Source: Polaribacter sp. NJDZ03
Lineage (GTDB): Bacteria; Bacteroidota; Bacteroidia; Flavobacteriales; Flavobacteriaceae
Assembly (NCBI RefSeq): GCF_019263805.1
Contig: NZ_CP079195.1
Coordinates: 933,501-997,500 of the forward strand
Direction of reading: 5' to 3'
Length of the DNA stretch: 64,000 nt
Below, piece after piece: positions 25,448 to 35,128 of this stretch. Position 1 is the first letter of the stretch, and each line of letters begins with the position of its first letter. The notes beneath the pieces were generated by a model. That model had not been told where the DNA came from. It ran no database searches and saw nothing but the letters and a program-made list of their open reading frames with translations. The position numbers and the translations under genes were made by a program.

Positions 25448-26932
25448 TTAGTATTTATCGTTTTGTTTCCAATTTCCTTGTGAAAATTGTATTTCTTCAA
25501 TCGGAATTGGAAAAACCTCATTTTTACCCGTTGTAAAACCTGGTATTTGAGCCCCTCTACCTGTTCTTACCAAGTCGAAAAATTGATGACCTTCTCCTAC
25601 TAATTCTACTCTACGCTCTTTATAAATTGCAGCTGTTAAGTTAGAACCAGTTGTAACAATATTATGATCTGCATCACCAAAAGCTCTTTCTCTCACTCTA
25701 TTTAAATACGTTTTAGCTTTAGCATCATCTGCTGATGGTTTTCTATTATTAGCTTCTGCTGCCATTAATAAAACATCTGCAAAACGAATAGCTCTATAAT
25801 TATTAGGGTTTGTTAAGTTTAAGTCTCCTGCTGCTTCTTCACTTCTTTTTCTAGGAAGATATTTTCTATTAAAATAACCTGTATGCTCATAACCTGTAGT
25901 GAATTTTGCTCCAGTTGAAGCTGCCCATGCATCAATATCTAAAATAGCAACCTCTTTTCTCTTATCTCCATCTTCAAATTCATCTACCACTTCTTGAGTT
26001 GGTACATTAAAACTAAATCCTGAAGTAAATAAACTCCCTTCATATCCTCTTACACCCTGATAACCAACAGCAACATTACCTTCACTACACTGTAAACAAT
26101 CGAAACTTGCACCTTGTGTATCTGTATATTGTACTTCAAAAACAGCACCTGTACCGTTTTCTCCGTCAAATTCAAAAATTTTGTCATAATCAGATTCTAA
26201 AACATATCCTCCGTTATTTATAACACTTTCTAAAACAGTTGCAGCTTCATCAAATTTATCTTGATATAAATAAACTTTTCCTAATAATGCCTGAGCTGAA
26301 CCTTTTGTTGCTCTACCAACTTGAGGCGCTGTATACGTCATGTTTGCAATTGCATATTCTAAATCTGCTTCAATTAAAGCATATACATCTGCTTTTGGCG
26401 ATCTTAGTATTGTTTTTTCATCACCCAAAACAAAACGACCGTCTGCTTTAATAGGAATGTCTCCAAACCATTTTACCAATTCAAAATTATAATACGCTCT
26501 TAAGAAATAAGCTTCCGCAAGAATTACATTTTTACCTGTAAAGTCGGTTTTATCTTTAAATTCTATTATATAAGCGGCTCTATTAACACCTCCATACATT
26601 AGGCTCCAAAGGTCTTGAAGTTGATCGTTAACAGGAGTATGCGTCATATCATCTATTTGCTGATATCCAGGAACATCTGTAGCTGTTTCTCCACCACACA
26701 AAGTATTGTTAGAAGCTATTTCTCCCATTAATACATTTCTAAATGTAGATTGTAAAGGATCATAAGCTGCTACCAAAGCATTGTAATAATCTGTTTCTGA
26801 ATTGAAAAAAGATTCAGAATCTTCCGCGTAAATTTTAGAATTATTTAAATAGTCATCAGAACAAGCACTTAAAAGAAGTAAACTTGCCATAAAGATGAAT
26901 CCTAATTTTATTATTTGATTGTAATTTCTCAT
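25448..26932 (-). CDS. SusD/RagB-family nutrient-binding outer-membrane lipoprotein
   Basis: Surface lipoprotein of 494 residues with signal MRNYNQIIKLGFIFMASLLL then LSAC and the SusD start CSDDYLN. Helical TPR-like elements (AEAYFLRAYYNFELVKWFGD) and the C-terminal family signature RAIRFADVLLMAAEANNR and ERRVELVGEGHQFFDLVRTG are clear. It works as the lid of the SusC transporter and binds the oligosaccharide. It follows susC by 10 bp and precedes the glycan-binding protein by 5 bp. The surrounding GH16/GH17/GH30 genes point to a laminarin-type beta-glucan. Confidence 0.95.
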   Translation of the reverse strand: MRNYNQIIKLGFIFMASLLLLSACSDDYLNNSKIYAEDSESFFNSETDYYNALVAAYDPLQSTFRNVLMGEIASNNTLCGGETATDVPGYQQIDDMTHTPVNDQLQDLWSLMYGGVNRAAYIIEFKDKTDFTGKNVILAEAYFLRAYYNFELVKWFGDIPIKADGRFVLGDEKTILRSPKADVYALIEADLEYAIANMTYTAPQVGRATKGSAQALLGKVYLYQDKFDEAATVLESVINNGGYVLESDYDKIFEFDGENGTGAVFEVQYTDTQGASFDCLQCSEGNVAVGYQGVRGYEGSLFTSGFSFNVPTQEVVDEFEDGDKRKEVAILDIDAWAASTGAKFTTGYEHTGYFNRKYLPRKRSEEAAGDLNLTNPNNYRAIRFADVLLMAAEANNRKPSADDAKAKTYLNRVRERAFGDADHNIVTTGSNLTAAIYKERRVELVGEGHQFFDLVRTGRGAQIPGFTTGKNEVFPIPIEEIQFSQGNWKQNDKY

Positions 26933-26942
26933 CTTTTATTTT

Positions 26943-29900
26943 TTAAAATTCAACATTTAAACCTAACAAAAACTGTCTAGCAGATGGATAGTTACCAGAA
27001 TCGATACCTGCACCAATTGCTCCGCCATTAATAGAAGGATCGTAACCAGTGTAGTCTGTTAGCGTAAATAAGTTATTGATAGAAGTATATAACCTTAATT
27101 TAGACAGCCCTACTTTTTCTAATAAACCTGGCGCAAAAGTGTATCCTATTTGTATATTTTGCATACGTAAAAAAGAAGCATCTTCTACAAAGAAATCTGA
27201 AAACAGTCTGTTGTTTGTAGCATCATTAGTTAACCTAGGTACCGAGTTGCTTGTTCCTGAACCTGTCCATCTATCTAAGTAATAAGCGGGTTTATTCACA
27301 TTTGGTAAAAAACGTTCAAAATTTCTAACCATGTCTTTTCCTAGCTCTGCATATAAATAAGAAGTGAAATCCCAGTTTTTATATTTTGCAGACACATTGA
27401 ATCCCATATAAAAATCTGCTTGTGGATTACCAATATTAACACGATCATCAAAGTCTATAACACCATCGTTATTTGTATCTTTATATCTGATATCTCCGGG
27501 AGAAGTAACACTTGCTCCTAGCCCTGTTTGCGAAGGATGTGCATCTACTTCTGCTTGCGTTTGGAAAATTCCATCTGTTTGTAAGCCTAAGAAATAACCA
27601 ATTGGTTGTCCTACTTCCATTCTTGATATAGGAAGGTTACCGATTCCAAAATCACCTCCTTCTACAATAGCGTCGTCTAAAACGTCTGTTACTTTGTTTT
27701 TAACATAGGTAACATTGTATCCAAAATTTAGAGAAAAATCTTCTTTAGAAATAGCATTGTAGTTAATTGCCAATTCTCCACCTGTATTTTTAGAAGTACC
27801 TGCATTTACTGTTGGGTTTTCCCCTCCTGCTGCGCCTGAACCTAACAAACCAGAAACTGGAAAGTTTTCAATTAGTAAATCCTTTCTTGTTTCTTCAAAA
27901 TAATCTGCAACAATAGTCAGTTTATCATCAAATAGATTCATATCTAAACCAATGTCTAATTTTTCTGCGGTTTCCCAAGTTGCAGACGGATTAGACAATG
28001 CTCCTTGTGCAGTACCATCTACTAAACTTCCGTTAAAAACATACTCACCTTCACCATCTAATAAAGATCTGTATAAGTTATCCCCAACTAAGTTTCCTAA
28101 AGTACCGTAACTTGCTCTTAATTTTAAAAAGTTAATCGTTTTATTATCTTTTAAGAAGTTTTCATCAGAAATTTTCCAACCTGTAGTTACAGACCAAAAA
28201 TTATCTACTCTTTGATCTTCTGCAAAAACAGAAGCACCGTCTCTTCTAATTAATCCAGAAAATAAATATTTCCCTTTATAATCATACTGAGCTCTACCAA
28301 AGAAAGAGGTTAACCTAATATCTCCATTACCTGTATTTAAACTTCTTTGTTCACTTTGCGAATTTGTTAAGCTAATATCTGCAAATTCATAAGAGTTATT
28401 AGGCACATCAAATCCGGTAGTGTAAATACCATCAAATAAATCGTTCTGTACACTTGTACCTAACGTAAAAGTGGTATTGTGATTTTCTGCAAATGTTTTT
28501 TGATATGTTGCAAATGTTTCCCAGTTTACACGTGTAGAAGTTGCTTTAAATTGATAAACCGAACTTTGCGTTTTATTATACACCTTACTAGAACCATATT
28601 CTTGAATTGGTGTAAACGTGCGTTGTTTTTCATTATAAATTTTATATCCTAAACGTGAAACTATATTTAAACCTTCAATTGGTTTGTATTCTAACTTAAA
28701 GTTTCCTTCAATTCCGTTACCGTTATTTTCACCAAATGTGTTGTTTAATAATGATAAAGGATTTACAACTTCAATTCCTAAAAAGTTATTTGTATCCTCT
28801 TCATTTACTCCAAAAGTAGGAGCATAATTTAAACCATTAAATAAAAGCGATTCATCAAAACCTTGTGAAGCACTCGTATAATAGTTTGCTATTACAGAAA
28901 AATTTAATTTTTCACTAATATCTACACCTAAGTTTAACTTGATGTTGTTTCTAATAAAATTAGATTTTTCTTTGGCTATAATACCATCTTGCTCGGTACG
29001 TGATGCACTAATAAAATATCTAAAACTTTCTCCACCACCAGATAAACTAATATTATGATTCATTAACATAGCATCATTAAAAAGCTCATCTTGCCAGTTG
29101 GTACCTTGTCCTAGTTGACTTACATTACTAAAAGGTAATGTTTGCCCACTTGCTGCATACGCTTCATTTAAAACCAATGCATATTCCGTTGCGTTTAAAT
29201 AGTCTAACTTTTTAGTAGTTTGTTGAAAAGCAGCGTAAGAGTCGTATTTTACAGTTGCTTTTTTATTTTTCTTACCAATTTTGGTAGTTACCAAAACAAC
29301 TCCATTAGCTCCTTTTATACCATAAATGGCAGCCTGGGCATCTTTTAATACAGTTATAGATTCAATATCATTTGGATTGATACTATTTAAATCACCTTCA
29401 TAACCGTCTACAATAGTTAATGGCTGGTTGTTAGTATTAGAACTAACCCCTCTAATTAAGATATTTACTTTTGCACCAGGTGCTCCAGACGAAAGATTTA
29501 CAGCAACACCAGAAGTTGTTCCTTGCAATGCACTTGTTGCATCAATAGGTTTTAATGCTTCTAAAGTTTTCTCACCTACTATAGATACAGAACCTGTAAC
29601 ATCCTTTCTTTTTTGTTTACCATAACCAACAACTACAATTTCATCTAAAGCCTCTGCAGACTCTTCTAAAGAAACATTTAAAGTTTGTTGATTTACCACA
29701 ACTTCTTTTGCAGCATATCCTAAATAATTAAATACAAAAGTTGCTCCTTCCTCCACTTTGGCAAAACTATAAAGTCCATCAAAATCTGTTTCAGTTCCAA
29801 CTGTTGTTCCTTTAATTAATATACTTACTCCCGGCAATGGATCACCCGTTTTAGCATCTTTAACAACACCCTTTACTGCTATAGTTTGCGCAGAAGCACA

Positions 29901-29945
29901 AAAACCTATAAGTAAAAGGAGTAATAACGTGATTTGTTTTCTCAT
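26943..29945 (-). CDS. SusC/RagA-family TonB-dependent receptor of the beta-glucan locus
   Basis: Complete receptor of 1000 residues. Signal peptide MRKQITLLLLLLIGFCASAQ, carboxypeptidase-regulatory-like domain (GVVKDAKTGDPLPGVSILIK, TDFDGLYSF), the linker EALDEIVVVGYGKQKRKDVTGS, a TonB plug (LTIVDGYEGDLNSINPNDIE, ITVLKDAQAAIYGIKGANG) and a 22-strand-type barrel ending LLGLNVEF with a terminal aromatic residue. It imports oligosaccharides released by the surface glucanases. It is the first gene of an 11-kind operon-like run ending at 10691. The 222 bp upstream region carries the 17-mer shared with the gene at 8226. Confidence 0.96.
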   Translation of the reverse strand: MRKQITLLLLLLIGFCASAQTIAVKGVVKDAKTGDPLPGVSILIKGTTVGTETDFDGLYSFAKVEEGATFVFNYLGYAAKEVVVNQQTLNVSLEESAEALDEIVVVGYGKQKRKDVTGSVSIVGEKTLEALKPIDATSALQGTTSGVAVNLSSGAPGAKVNILIRGVSSNTNNQPLTIVDGYEGDLNSINPNDIESITVLKDAQAAIYGIKGANGVVLVTTKIGKKNKKATVKYDSYAAFQQTTKKLDYLNATEYALVLNEAYAASGQTLPFSNVSQLGQGTNWQDELFNDAMLMNHNISLSGGGESFRYFISASRTEQDGIIAKEKSNFIRNNIKLNLGVDISEKLNFSVIANYYTSASQGFDESLLFNGLNYAPTFGVNEEDTNNFLGIEVVNPLSLLNNTFGENNGNGIEGNFKLEYKPIEGLNIVSRLGYKIYNEKQRTFTPIQEYGSSKVYNKTQSSVYQFKATSTRVNWETFATYQKTFAENHNTTFTLGTSVQNDLFDGIYTTGFDVPNNSYEFADISLTNSQSEQRSLNTGNGDIRLTSFFGRAQYDYKGKYLFSGLIRRDGASVFAEDQRVDNFWSVTTGWKISDENFLKDNKTINFLKLRASYGTLGNLVGDNLYRSLLDGEGEYVFNGSLVDGTAQGALSNPSATWETAEKLDIGLDMNLFDDKLTIVADYFEETRKDLLIENFPVSGLLGSGAAGGENPTVNAGTSKNTGGELAINYNAISKEDFSLNFGYNVTYVKNKVTDVLDDAIVEGGDFGIGNLPISRMEVGQPIGYFLGLQTDGIFQTQAEVDAHPSQTGLGASVTSPGDIRYKDTNNDGVIDFDDRVNIGNPQADFYMGFNVSAKYKNWDFTSYLYAELGKDMVRNFERFLPNVNKPAYYLDRWTGSGTSNSVPRLTNDATNNRLFSDFFVEDASFLRMQNIQIGYTFAPGLLEKVGLSKLRLYTSINNLFTLTDYTGYDPSINGGAIGAGIDSGNYPSARQFLLGLNVEF

Positions 29946-30012
29946 GAATAAGGTATTTATTATTTTGATTATAAAATTATAGTTAAATTATAGTTAAATG
30001 ACAAAAACAGCC

Positions 30013-30029
30013 ACAACAAAAAACATACA
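30013..30029 (-). promoter_or_regulatory. 17-mer upstream of susC, identical to 10124-10140
   Basis: Exact copy of the motif upstream of the binding-module gene, ending 68 bp before the susC ATG. About 20 bases downstream of its internal TTTG lies TAACTATA, and TATAGTTAAAT-like units repeat in tandem at 29978-29999. It is a candidate promoter element or activator site for the adjacent sensor-regulator. Confidence 0.5.
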
Positions 30030-30167
30030 TCACAAATAAAATGGCAAAAAAATGCTGAATCCTTAATAAACACAAGGCTTACAGAATGTATGAAATATTA
30101 ACCCAAAACATGTTTATATTACCCTTGTATAGGTGTTGTATTGGTAAAAAAAAGTAATGTTTGGGTA

Positions 30168-32945
30168 TTAAATCTCCAAAATGTAGTTTGTTAAGTTCTC
30201 ATCATGAGGTAAACCCATTTTTTTTCTTAATCGGTATCTTTTAACTTCAACACTTCTAGGAGAAATGTTTAATAAAGGAGCTATTTCTTTAGAAGATAGG
30301 TTTAGCCTTAGATAAGCACAAAGTCTTAAATCGTTTGGTGTTAAACTTGTATGTTTGTCCTTTACCTTTTTTAGAAAGTTTTTATCAGCATTGTTAAATG
30401 CTTCTTGAAACATTTTCCAATCATCTGTATTGTTTAAGTTCTTATCAATAATCTTAACTACTTTTGAGATATCTTTATTCTCACTGTTTGCCAATTCAGT
30501 TTTAATAGTATTTAAAAAATCATTCTTCTTTATAATATTCATTGTAGAACTTGCCAACTCTCTGCTTTTACTCTCTATATCTACTCTTAACTTATCATTA
30601 TTAAGTTTCATTATTATTTGAGCACTTTCTAATTCTTTTAGCTTTAATTCTTTTTGAGCTTTCTCTAATAGAGATTTACTTTTAAGTTTATACCTTCTTC
30701 TATAATAAATATTTATCAAAACAATAATGAATAAAACAGCTATTACATAAAATACGATGTATAGATTACTTAAATAAAAAGGGCGTTCGATAGAAAAGTT
30801 AAAAGACTTGATGTTTGCTATCTGATTTCCATATTTTCCTCTTACCTGAAAAAGATAGTCTCCATAAGGTAGGTTCTCATATAATTGAGATGAATTCTCC
30901 GTCCAATCGGACCAGTTGTTAGACAGTCCTTCTAATCGATATTGATATTCGTTTTTTATCATTTTATCATACTTAGAAATACTATATGAAAATTCTATAT
31001 TGTTGTGCTTATTCTCTAACACTGGTGCTTCCACCAACGAAAGGCCAGTTTTTACACCATCAATCTTATTTACAAGTACATGTTGAAGGGAAATGGTTAC
31101 GTACTTTTCTTTTTTTACAAGAGCATCATTTAATAGTAAATACCCATGAGAAGTACCTATTAAATAATTGTCTGCACTAATTTGTGTTAAGTTCTCGAAA
31201 CCTAAAACATTATTTCTGATACTACCAGCAATAGGAATTGCTTTTACTTGCGGGCTTAAACTAATACTATTAGAGGTTATAAGAAGTATATTATTATTAG
31301 AAAAGCTATACAACGTGTTCTTTTGTTCCTCTAATTTTCTTATCGTTGTAATACTCTCTAAATCATTTATTTTTTTTGAAAATAAAGAATCTACTTTAAA
31401 ACTACCATCAGTTTGTTTTTTATATATTCCTACTGAAGATGAGTAGAATAAATCATTACCAAAAGAAAAAACATTAGACCCATACCCTATTTGAGGAATA
31501 TTTATTTTCTTTTTTTTGAGCACTTTAGTATAGCTTTCATCAATTTCTAGTTCATAGAACCCTTTCAACTCATGATTTACATATAATTTATCGTTATAAA
31601 ACTCATAAAACCGACTAGAAATATCAAATCCATCAATTTTATTTTTAAACTGCCAGCTCCTATTATCCTTTTCTAAAATAGATAAACCGTCATAACCACC
31701 TTGAATAAGAATATCCTTATTGTTTGGTACTTCTTTTATATTCCAAGTACCAAGTTCTTTAGTTATAGCACTTATTATCTTTTTATTTTTAATAATAAAC
31801 GTTCCTTTATCATGTCCACAGAAAAGATTTCCTTCAATTTCTTTCAAAAACCAAACTTGGCCTTCTGTATTTTCAATTAACTTAAATTTTAAATTTTTAT
31901 CTTTAAAAAATAATCCCTGATTAGTCCCCAAATAAAGTTGATTATCAAAAAACAAAGAAGTATAAATAGTTCCTAAAGCGCCATCTTCATCTTCAAAAAT
32001 TTTAAATACTGATGATACATTTAAGTAATTTATACCGTTATCTAAACCAACCCAAATATTATGAGAATTGTCTTGAAATAAAGAAAGTGCTGTATTGTTA
32101 CTTAATCCTTTTTTTCGATTTATATTAGACGTAATTTCCCCATTTTCACTCAGAAAAATAATACCATTAGAAATTGTACCAAGCAAGAAACTTTTATCCT
32201 CTAATTGAATAGCACTAAAAATTAAAAAACTGTGTTTATTTAAATCCGTTTTTAGTTGTGTAACACCTGTTTCCTTTACCGTAACAAAACCTTTTTCTTT
32301 GGATAAAAAAAGCAATTCTTTATTATGATAAAAACAATTAATAATTTTATTATCCTTAAAAAAAGCATCGTTTGAGAAAATTTTTTCTTCTCCATTTTGG
32401 ACAGTAAATAAACCTACATTCTTTTTTTGAAAAAAAATGGTATTATTTGACACAAAAAGTCCAGAAATAATTTCTTTAGATTCTATTATTTTAACCTCTT
32501 TAGAAACAGTATTCACAAAATAAATTCTTGTATTGGATTTAAAAAGAATCCAATTTTGATAAAATTTGACATCCCAGAATTCTTCTCCTTCTTTTAATTT
32601 TATTGATAACTTTTCTACTAATGAGCTGTATTCTAATTGTCCTTTTTCATTTTTTTTCCAAAAGCCAAAATCCATAAAAGAACCTGAATAAATTATTTTG
32701 TCTTTAACTTTTACAGATCTTAAAATGGGGTTTGAAATGTGTGTATATAGTTGCCACTGTTCTCCATTATATTCGAGAAGCCCACCATTATTAGCTACAT
32801 ATATTAAATTGTCTTCAGACTGCGCTATTCCCCAATTCTGATTTTGACCTTTATAATCTTCTGCTGTAAATATTTTTATTGGCGGTAATTCTTGAGCACT
32901 ACTAACAACATTAATAAAAAAAATAAAAAATAAAAGTCTATACAT
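30168..32945 (-). CDS. Ligand-binding sensor/transcription regulator: beta-propeller, Y_Y_Y, membrane segment, LuxR-type HTH
   Basis: One-protein transmembrane regulator of 925 residues. Signal peptide MYRLLFFIFFINVVSSAQ; two-component-regulator propeller repeats through about 20-640 (NIWVGLDNGINYLN is one blade); a Y_Y_Y domain at about 660-735 (EYQYRLEGLSNNWSDWTENS, FQVRGKYGN); a transmembrane helix near 743-763; a coiled coil; and a C-terminal GerE/LuxR-like helix-turn-helix (LRLNLSSKEIAPLLNISPRS then VEVKRYRLRKKMG). There is no kinase or receiver domain, so signal passes directly from periplasm to DNA-binding domain. It lies immediately upstream of susC in the same direction and is the likely activator of the glucan locus. 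Confidence 0.92.
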   Translation of the reverse strand: MYRLLFFIFFINVVSSAQELPPIKIFTAEDYKGQNQNWGIAQSEDNLIYVANNGGLLEYNGEQWQLYTHISNPILRSVKVKDKIIYSGSFMDFGFWKKNEKGQLEYSSLVEKLSIKLKEGEEFWDVKFYQNWILFKSNTRIYFVNTVSKEVKIIESKEIISGLFVSNNTIFFQKKNVGLFTVQNGEEKIFSNDAFFKDNKIINCFYHNKELLFLSKEKGFVTVKETGVTQLKTDLNKHSFLIFSAIQLEDKSFLLGTISNGIIFLSENGEITSNINRKKGLSNNTALSLFQDNSHNIWVGLDNGINYLNVSSVFKIFEDEDGALGTIYTSLFFDNQLYLGTNQGLFFKDKNLKFKLIENTEGQVWFLKEIEGNLFCGHDKGTFIIKNKKIISAITKELGTWNIKEVPNNKDILIQGGYDGLSILEKDNRSWQFKNKIDGFDISSRFYEFYNDKLYVNHELKGFYELEIDESYTKVLKKKKINIPQIGYGSNVFSFGNDLFYSSSVGIYKKQTDGSFKVDSLFSKKINDLESITTIRKLEEQKNTLYSFSNNNILLITSNSISLSPQVKAIPIAGSIRNNVLGFENLTQISADNYLIGTSHGYLLLNDALVKKEKYVTISLQHVLVNKIDGVKTGLSLVEAPVLENKHNNIEFSYSISKYDKMIKNEYQYRLEGLSNNWSDWTENSSQLYENLPYGDYLFQVRGKYGNQIANIKSFNFSIERPFYLSNLYIVFYVIAVLFIIVLINIYYRRRYKLKSKSLLEKAQKELKLKELESAQIIMKLNNDKLRVDIESKSRELASSTMNIIKKNDFLNTIKTELANSENKDISKVVKIIDKNLNNTDDWKMFQEAFNNADKNFLKKVKDKHTSLTPNDLRLCAYLRLNLSSKEIAPLLNISPRSVEVKRYRLRKKMGLPHDENLTNYILEI

Positions 32946-33163
32946 AACTTGTTACAATGTGTTTGGTTACTAAATTACATTAAATATCATTAAACAAGAC
33001 TAAATTTAATAACTTGTATGGTTTTTGTTTTGATTGGAAACCTCAACAATAAATAATATAGCAAACTAATTCCCTTTACCTCACCTATATATTGGTGTTA
33101 AAAATAATTTTATTTTTTAAGCCTTTTATATCTTTATGCGTTAATTAATAAACGGTATTATCT

Positions 33164-33268
33164 TTACTCTTCTATCAATGGTTTTCCTATGGTTGCCAAA
33201 ATTCCACCATCAATATATAAAATATGTCCGTTTACAAAATTGCTTACTTTAGATGATAAGAAAATAGC
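33164..33268 (-). pseudogene. C-terminal remnant of a short-chain dehydrogenase (gluconate 5-dehydrogenase-like)
   Basis: The minus strand encodes 34 residues ending in a stop: AIFLSSKVSNFVNGHILYID then GGILATIGKPLIEE. This is the C-terminal end of SDR enzymes (ASNFVNGHxLYVDGG), most like gluconate 5-dehydrogenase or DEH reductase types. No start codon or Rossmann N-terminus precedes it; homology stops abruptly at 33268, 40 bp before an unrelated plus-strand gene. It is a deletion remnant. The flanking 32946-33163 holds nothing else that I can identify. Confidence 0.75.
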
Positions 33269-33307
33269 TTATTATTGTAAACTTAAAAGTCTAAACCTTT
33301 CAAAAAA

Positions 33308-33667
33308 ATGACAATTCAAGATTTAGTAGGTACCTATGCTATTATTGGTAGCAACCAAGATGCAGATGAAAATTCGTATAAAGGAAAACTTCATTTAACT
33401 TTAGATGAAAATGAAAGAATTGTTGCCAAATGGATGATTGATGACTCTCAAGAACAAACAGGAACAGGTTTCTTTAAAAACAATATTCTTGTTATCAACT
33501 TTAAATACTTGGGCTTTGAGGATCACATTTATAAAGGAGTCGTGGTTTACAAATGTCTGAATAAAGATATTTTAGAAGGTTTTTGGTCTGAAGAAGCAGG
33601 AAACCCTAAATTCTTGGGATCAGAAAACTGTTTTAGAGTAAAAAACTCTAAAACAATTTTAAATTAA
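33308..33667 (+). CDS. Small hypothetical protein, lipocalin/avidin-like beta barrel
   Basis: Protein of 119 residues, no signal peptide or membrane segment. It is predicted to be almost all beta strand, with alternating hydrophobic segments such as GKLHLTLDENERIVAKWMID and GVVVYKCLNKDILEGFWSEE, a pattern of small cytosolic barrels. I do not recognise a family with certainty. It is convergent with mannose-6-phosphate isomerase, whose stop is 9 bp away. The upstream sequence is the SDR remnant, so its native promoter may have been rearranged. Confidence 0.65.
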   Translation: MTIQDLVGTYAIIGSNQDADENSYKGKLHLTLDENERIVAKWMIDDSQEQTGTGFFKNNILVINFKYLGFEDHIYKGVVVYKCLNKDILEGFWSEEAGNPKFLGSENCFRVKNSKTILN

Positions 33668-33676
33668 TTTGAAATT

Positions 33677-34894
33677 TTATTTTGGTACGCTTGCTTTATA
33701 AATTTCTACCTCAGAATTTGTAGTAATTTTATACGTTGTATTGGCTTTTATAAGTACAGACTGCCCTTTATTTAAAGAGATAGATTCCTTATTTTGAGAA
33801 ACAGTAGCAGCTCCTTTTAAAGCCATTAATATTTCTACAGAATTAGAAGTTGATGCATGAGATACCGTTTCTGTCAATTCAATTTTACTTAGTTCAAAAT
33901 CTCTAGCTTTCGTTTTAAAAACAACTTCTCCGTTTGCTATATTTTCATCACCAAGTAAGATATTAGGAATCGTTTCTTCGAATTTTGTATTTTTAATAAG
34001 CTCATCAACATCTATATGTTTACTAGTTAATCCGGCTCTTAAAACATTGTCTGAATTTGCCATTAACTCCATATTAACACCTTCTAAATACGCATGTGGT
34101 ACACCTGCATCTTGAAAAACAGCTTCTCCTCTACTTAAATTTAAAATATTAAAAAAGTAAATAGAAAAAATTCCTTTATCAATATCTTCAGAATCTGTAT
34201 TGTCTAATGATTTGGCTGCCCAATATGCTGGCGATGATTTCTCTAATTCATTATTTACAAATTTTGGGAGAATTCTTTTAACCAAAGGTCTCAAAATTGT
34301 ATTTACTTCTTCTTGCGAATATTCCATCACTTTTTTATAAAGTCCTAAATATCCTTCTTCTAAAAAAGTATTTAATAAGAAACTTAATTCCAGCGTTTCT
34401 TTTAAATTTTTTACTAATTTTTCTTGTTCTAAAAAACCATGTAATAACCAAAAATCTGTTAAAGCCACCATTATTTCAGGCTTGTGATTTTCATCTTTAT
34501 AGTTTCTATTACTTGACGTTAACGGAATTCCTTGTTCGTTCTCTTTTTTGTAGCCTATTTTTGCAGCAGCAATACTAGGGTGTACTTGTATAGAAAGCAT
34601 TTTACTTACATCTAAAACTTTAAATAAATAAGGTAATTTACCAAAATCCTTTGCAACATCTTCCCCTAAATTTTCTGTTATATTTTGATCTAAAAATAGC
34701 TCTAGTGAAACACTTCCGTTATCTGTAGTTACTTTTGATGGTGCTTTTAAATGCGCCCCTAACCAGTATTCTGCATACGTTGTCTTTGGTGCTATAGGTT
34801 CTGAAACTAAATTAGGAATAAAACGGTCTCCTCCCCAATCATAATTTTGCACTTTACCTTCTATTCTAAATAATCTATTTTCTAAGTCTTTCAT
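33677..34894 (-). CDS. manA: Mannose-6-phosphate isomerase, class I
   Basis: Cytoplasmic zinc enzyme of about 405 residues interconverting mannose-6-phosphate and fructose-6-phosphate. Family motifs: GKVQNYDWGGDRFIPNL at the N-terminus, the zinc-site QVHPS and later DENHKPE, and the GVPHAYLEG region near the active-site arginine segment. The C-terminal cupin ends KGQSVLIKANTTYKI. I prefer the ATG at 34894 (MKDLENRLFRIEG); the frame extends 9 codons. It stands alone between a convergent small gene and a terminator. It could supply GDP-mannose precursors for the adjacent polysaccharide genes or channel mannose into glycolysis. Confidence 0.92.
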   Translation of the reverse strand: MKDLENRLFRIEGKVQNYDWGGDRFIPNLVSEPIAPKTTYAEYWLGAHLKAPSKVTTDNGSVSLELFLDQNITENLGEDVAKDFGKLPYLFKVLDVSKMLSIQVHPSIAAAKIGYKKENEQGIPLTSSNRNYKDENHKPEIMVALTDFWLLHGFLEQEKLVKNLKETLELSFLLNTFLEEGYLGLYKKVMEYSQEEVNTILRPLVKRILPKFVNNELEKSSPAYWAAKSLDNTDSEDIDKGIFSIYFFNILNLSRGEAVFQDAGVPHAYLEGVNMELMANSDNVLRAGLTSKHIDVDELIKNTKFEETIPNILLGDENIANGEVVFKTKARDFELSKIELTETVSHASTSNSVEILMALKGAATVSQNKESISLNKGQSVLIKANTTYKITTNSEVEIYKASVPK

Positions 34895-35031
34895 CTTTTT
34901 TACTCCTAATAATTTTATCAAATTAAAACCTGATAGTTTGCGTAAAAATATTCATTTTTTTTTAATTCGGAAGTTAATCAGTTTCTATAGTTTCTAAAAA
35001 ATTTAATTTTATACAGAAAATTCACCTAAAC

Positions 35032-35065
35032 AATAAAACTCAAACTAAAAAGTTTGAGTTTTATT
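35032..35065 (-). terminator. Terminator of the REC-GT2 gene
   Basis: Perfect 15 bp inverted repeat, AATAAAACTCAAACT with its complement, around a 4 nt A-loop (T on the minus strand). It lies 63 bp after the stop at 35129 and may work in both directions. Confidence 0.72.
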
Positions 35066-35128
35066 TGTAAATTTTTTGAAACACGAATAACCTTCTTTCG
35101 AAAAATTACAATTACTCTTTTCTATATA

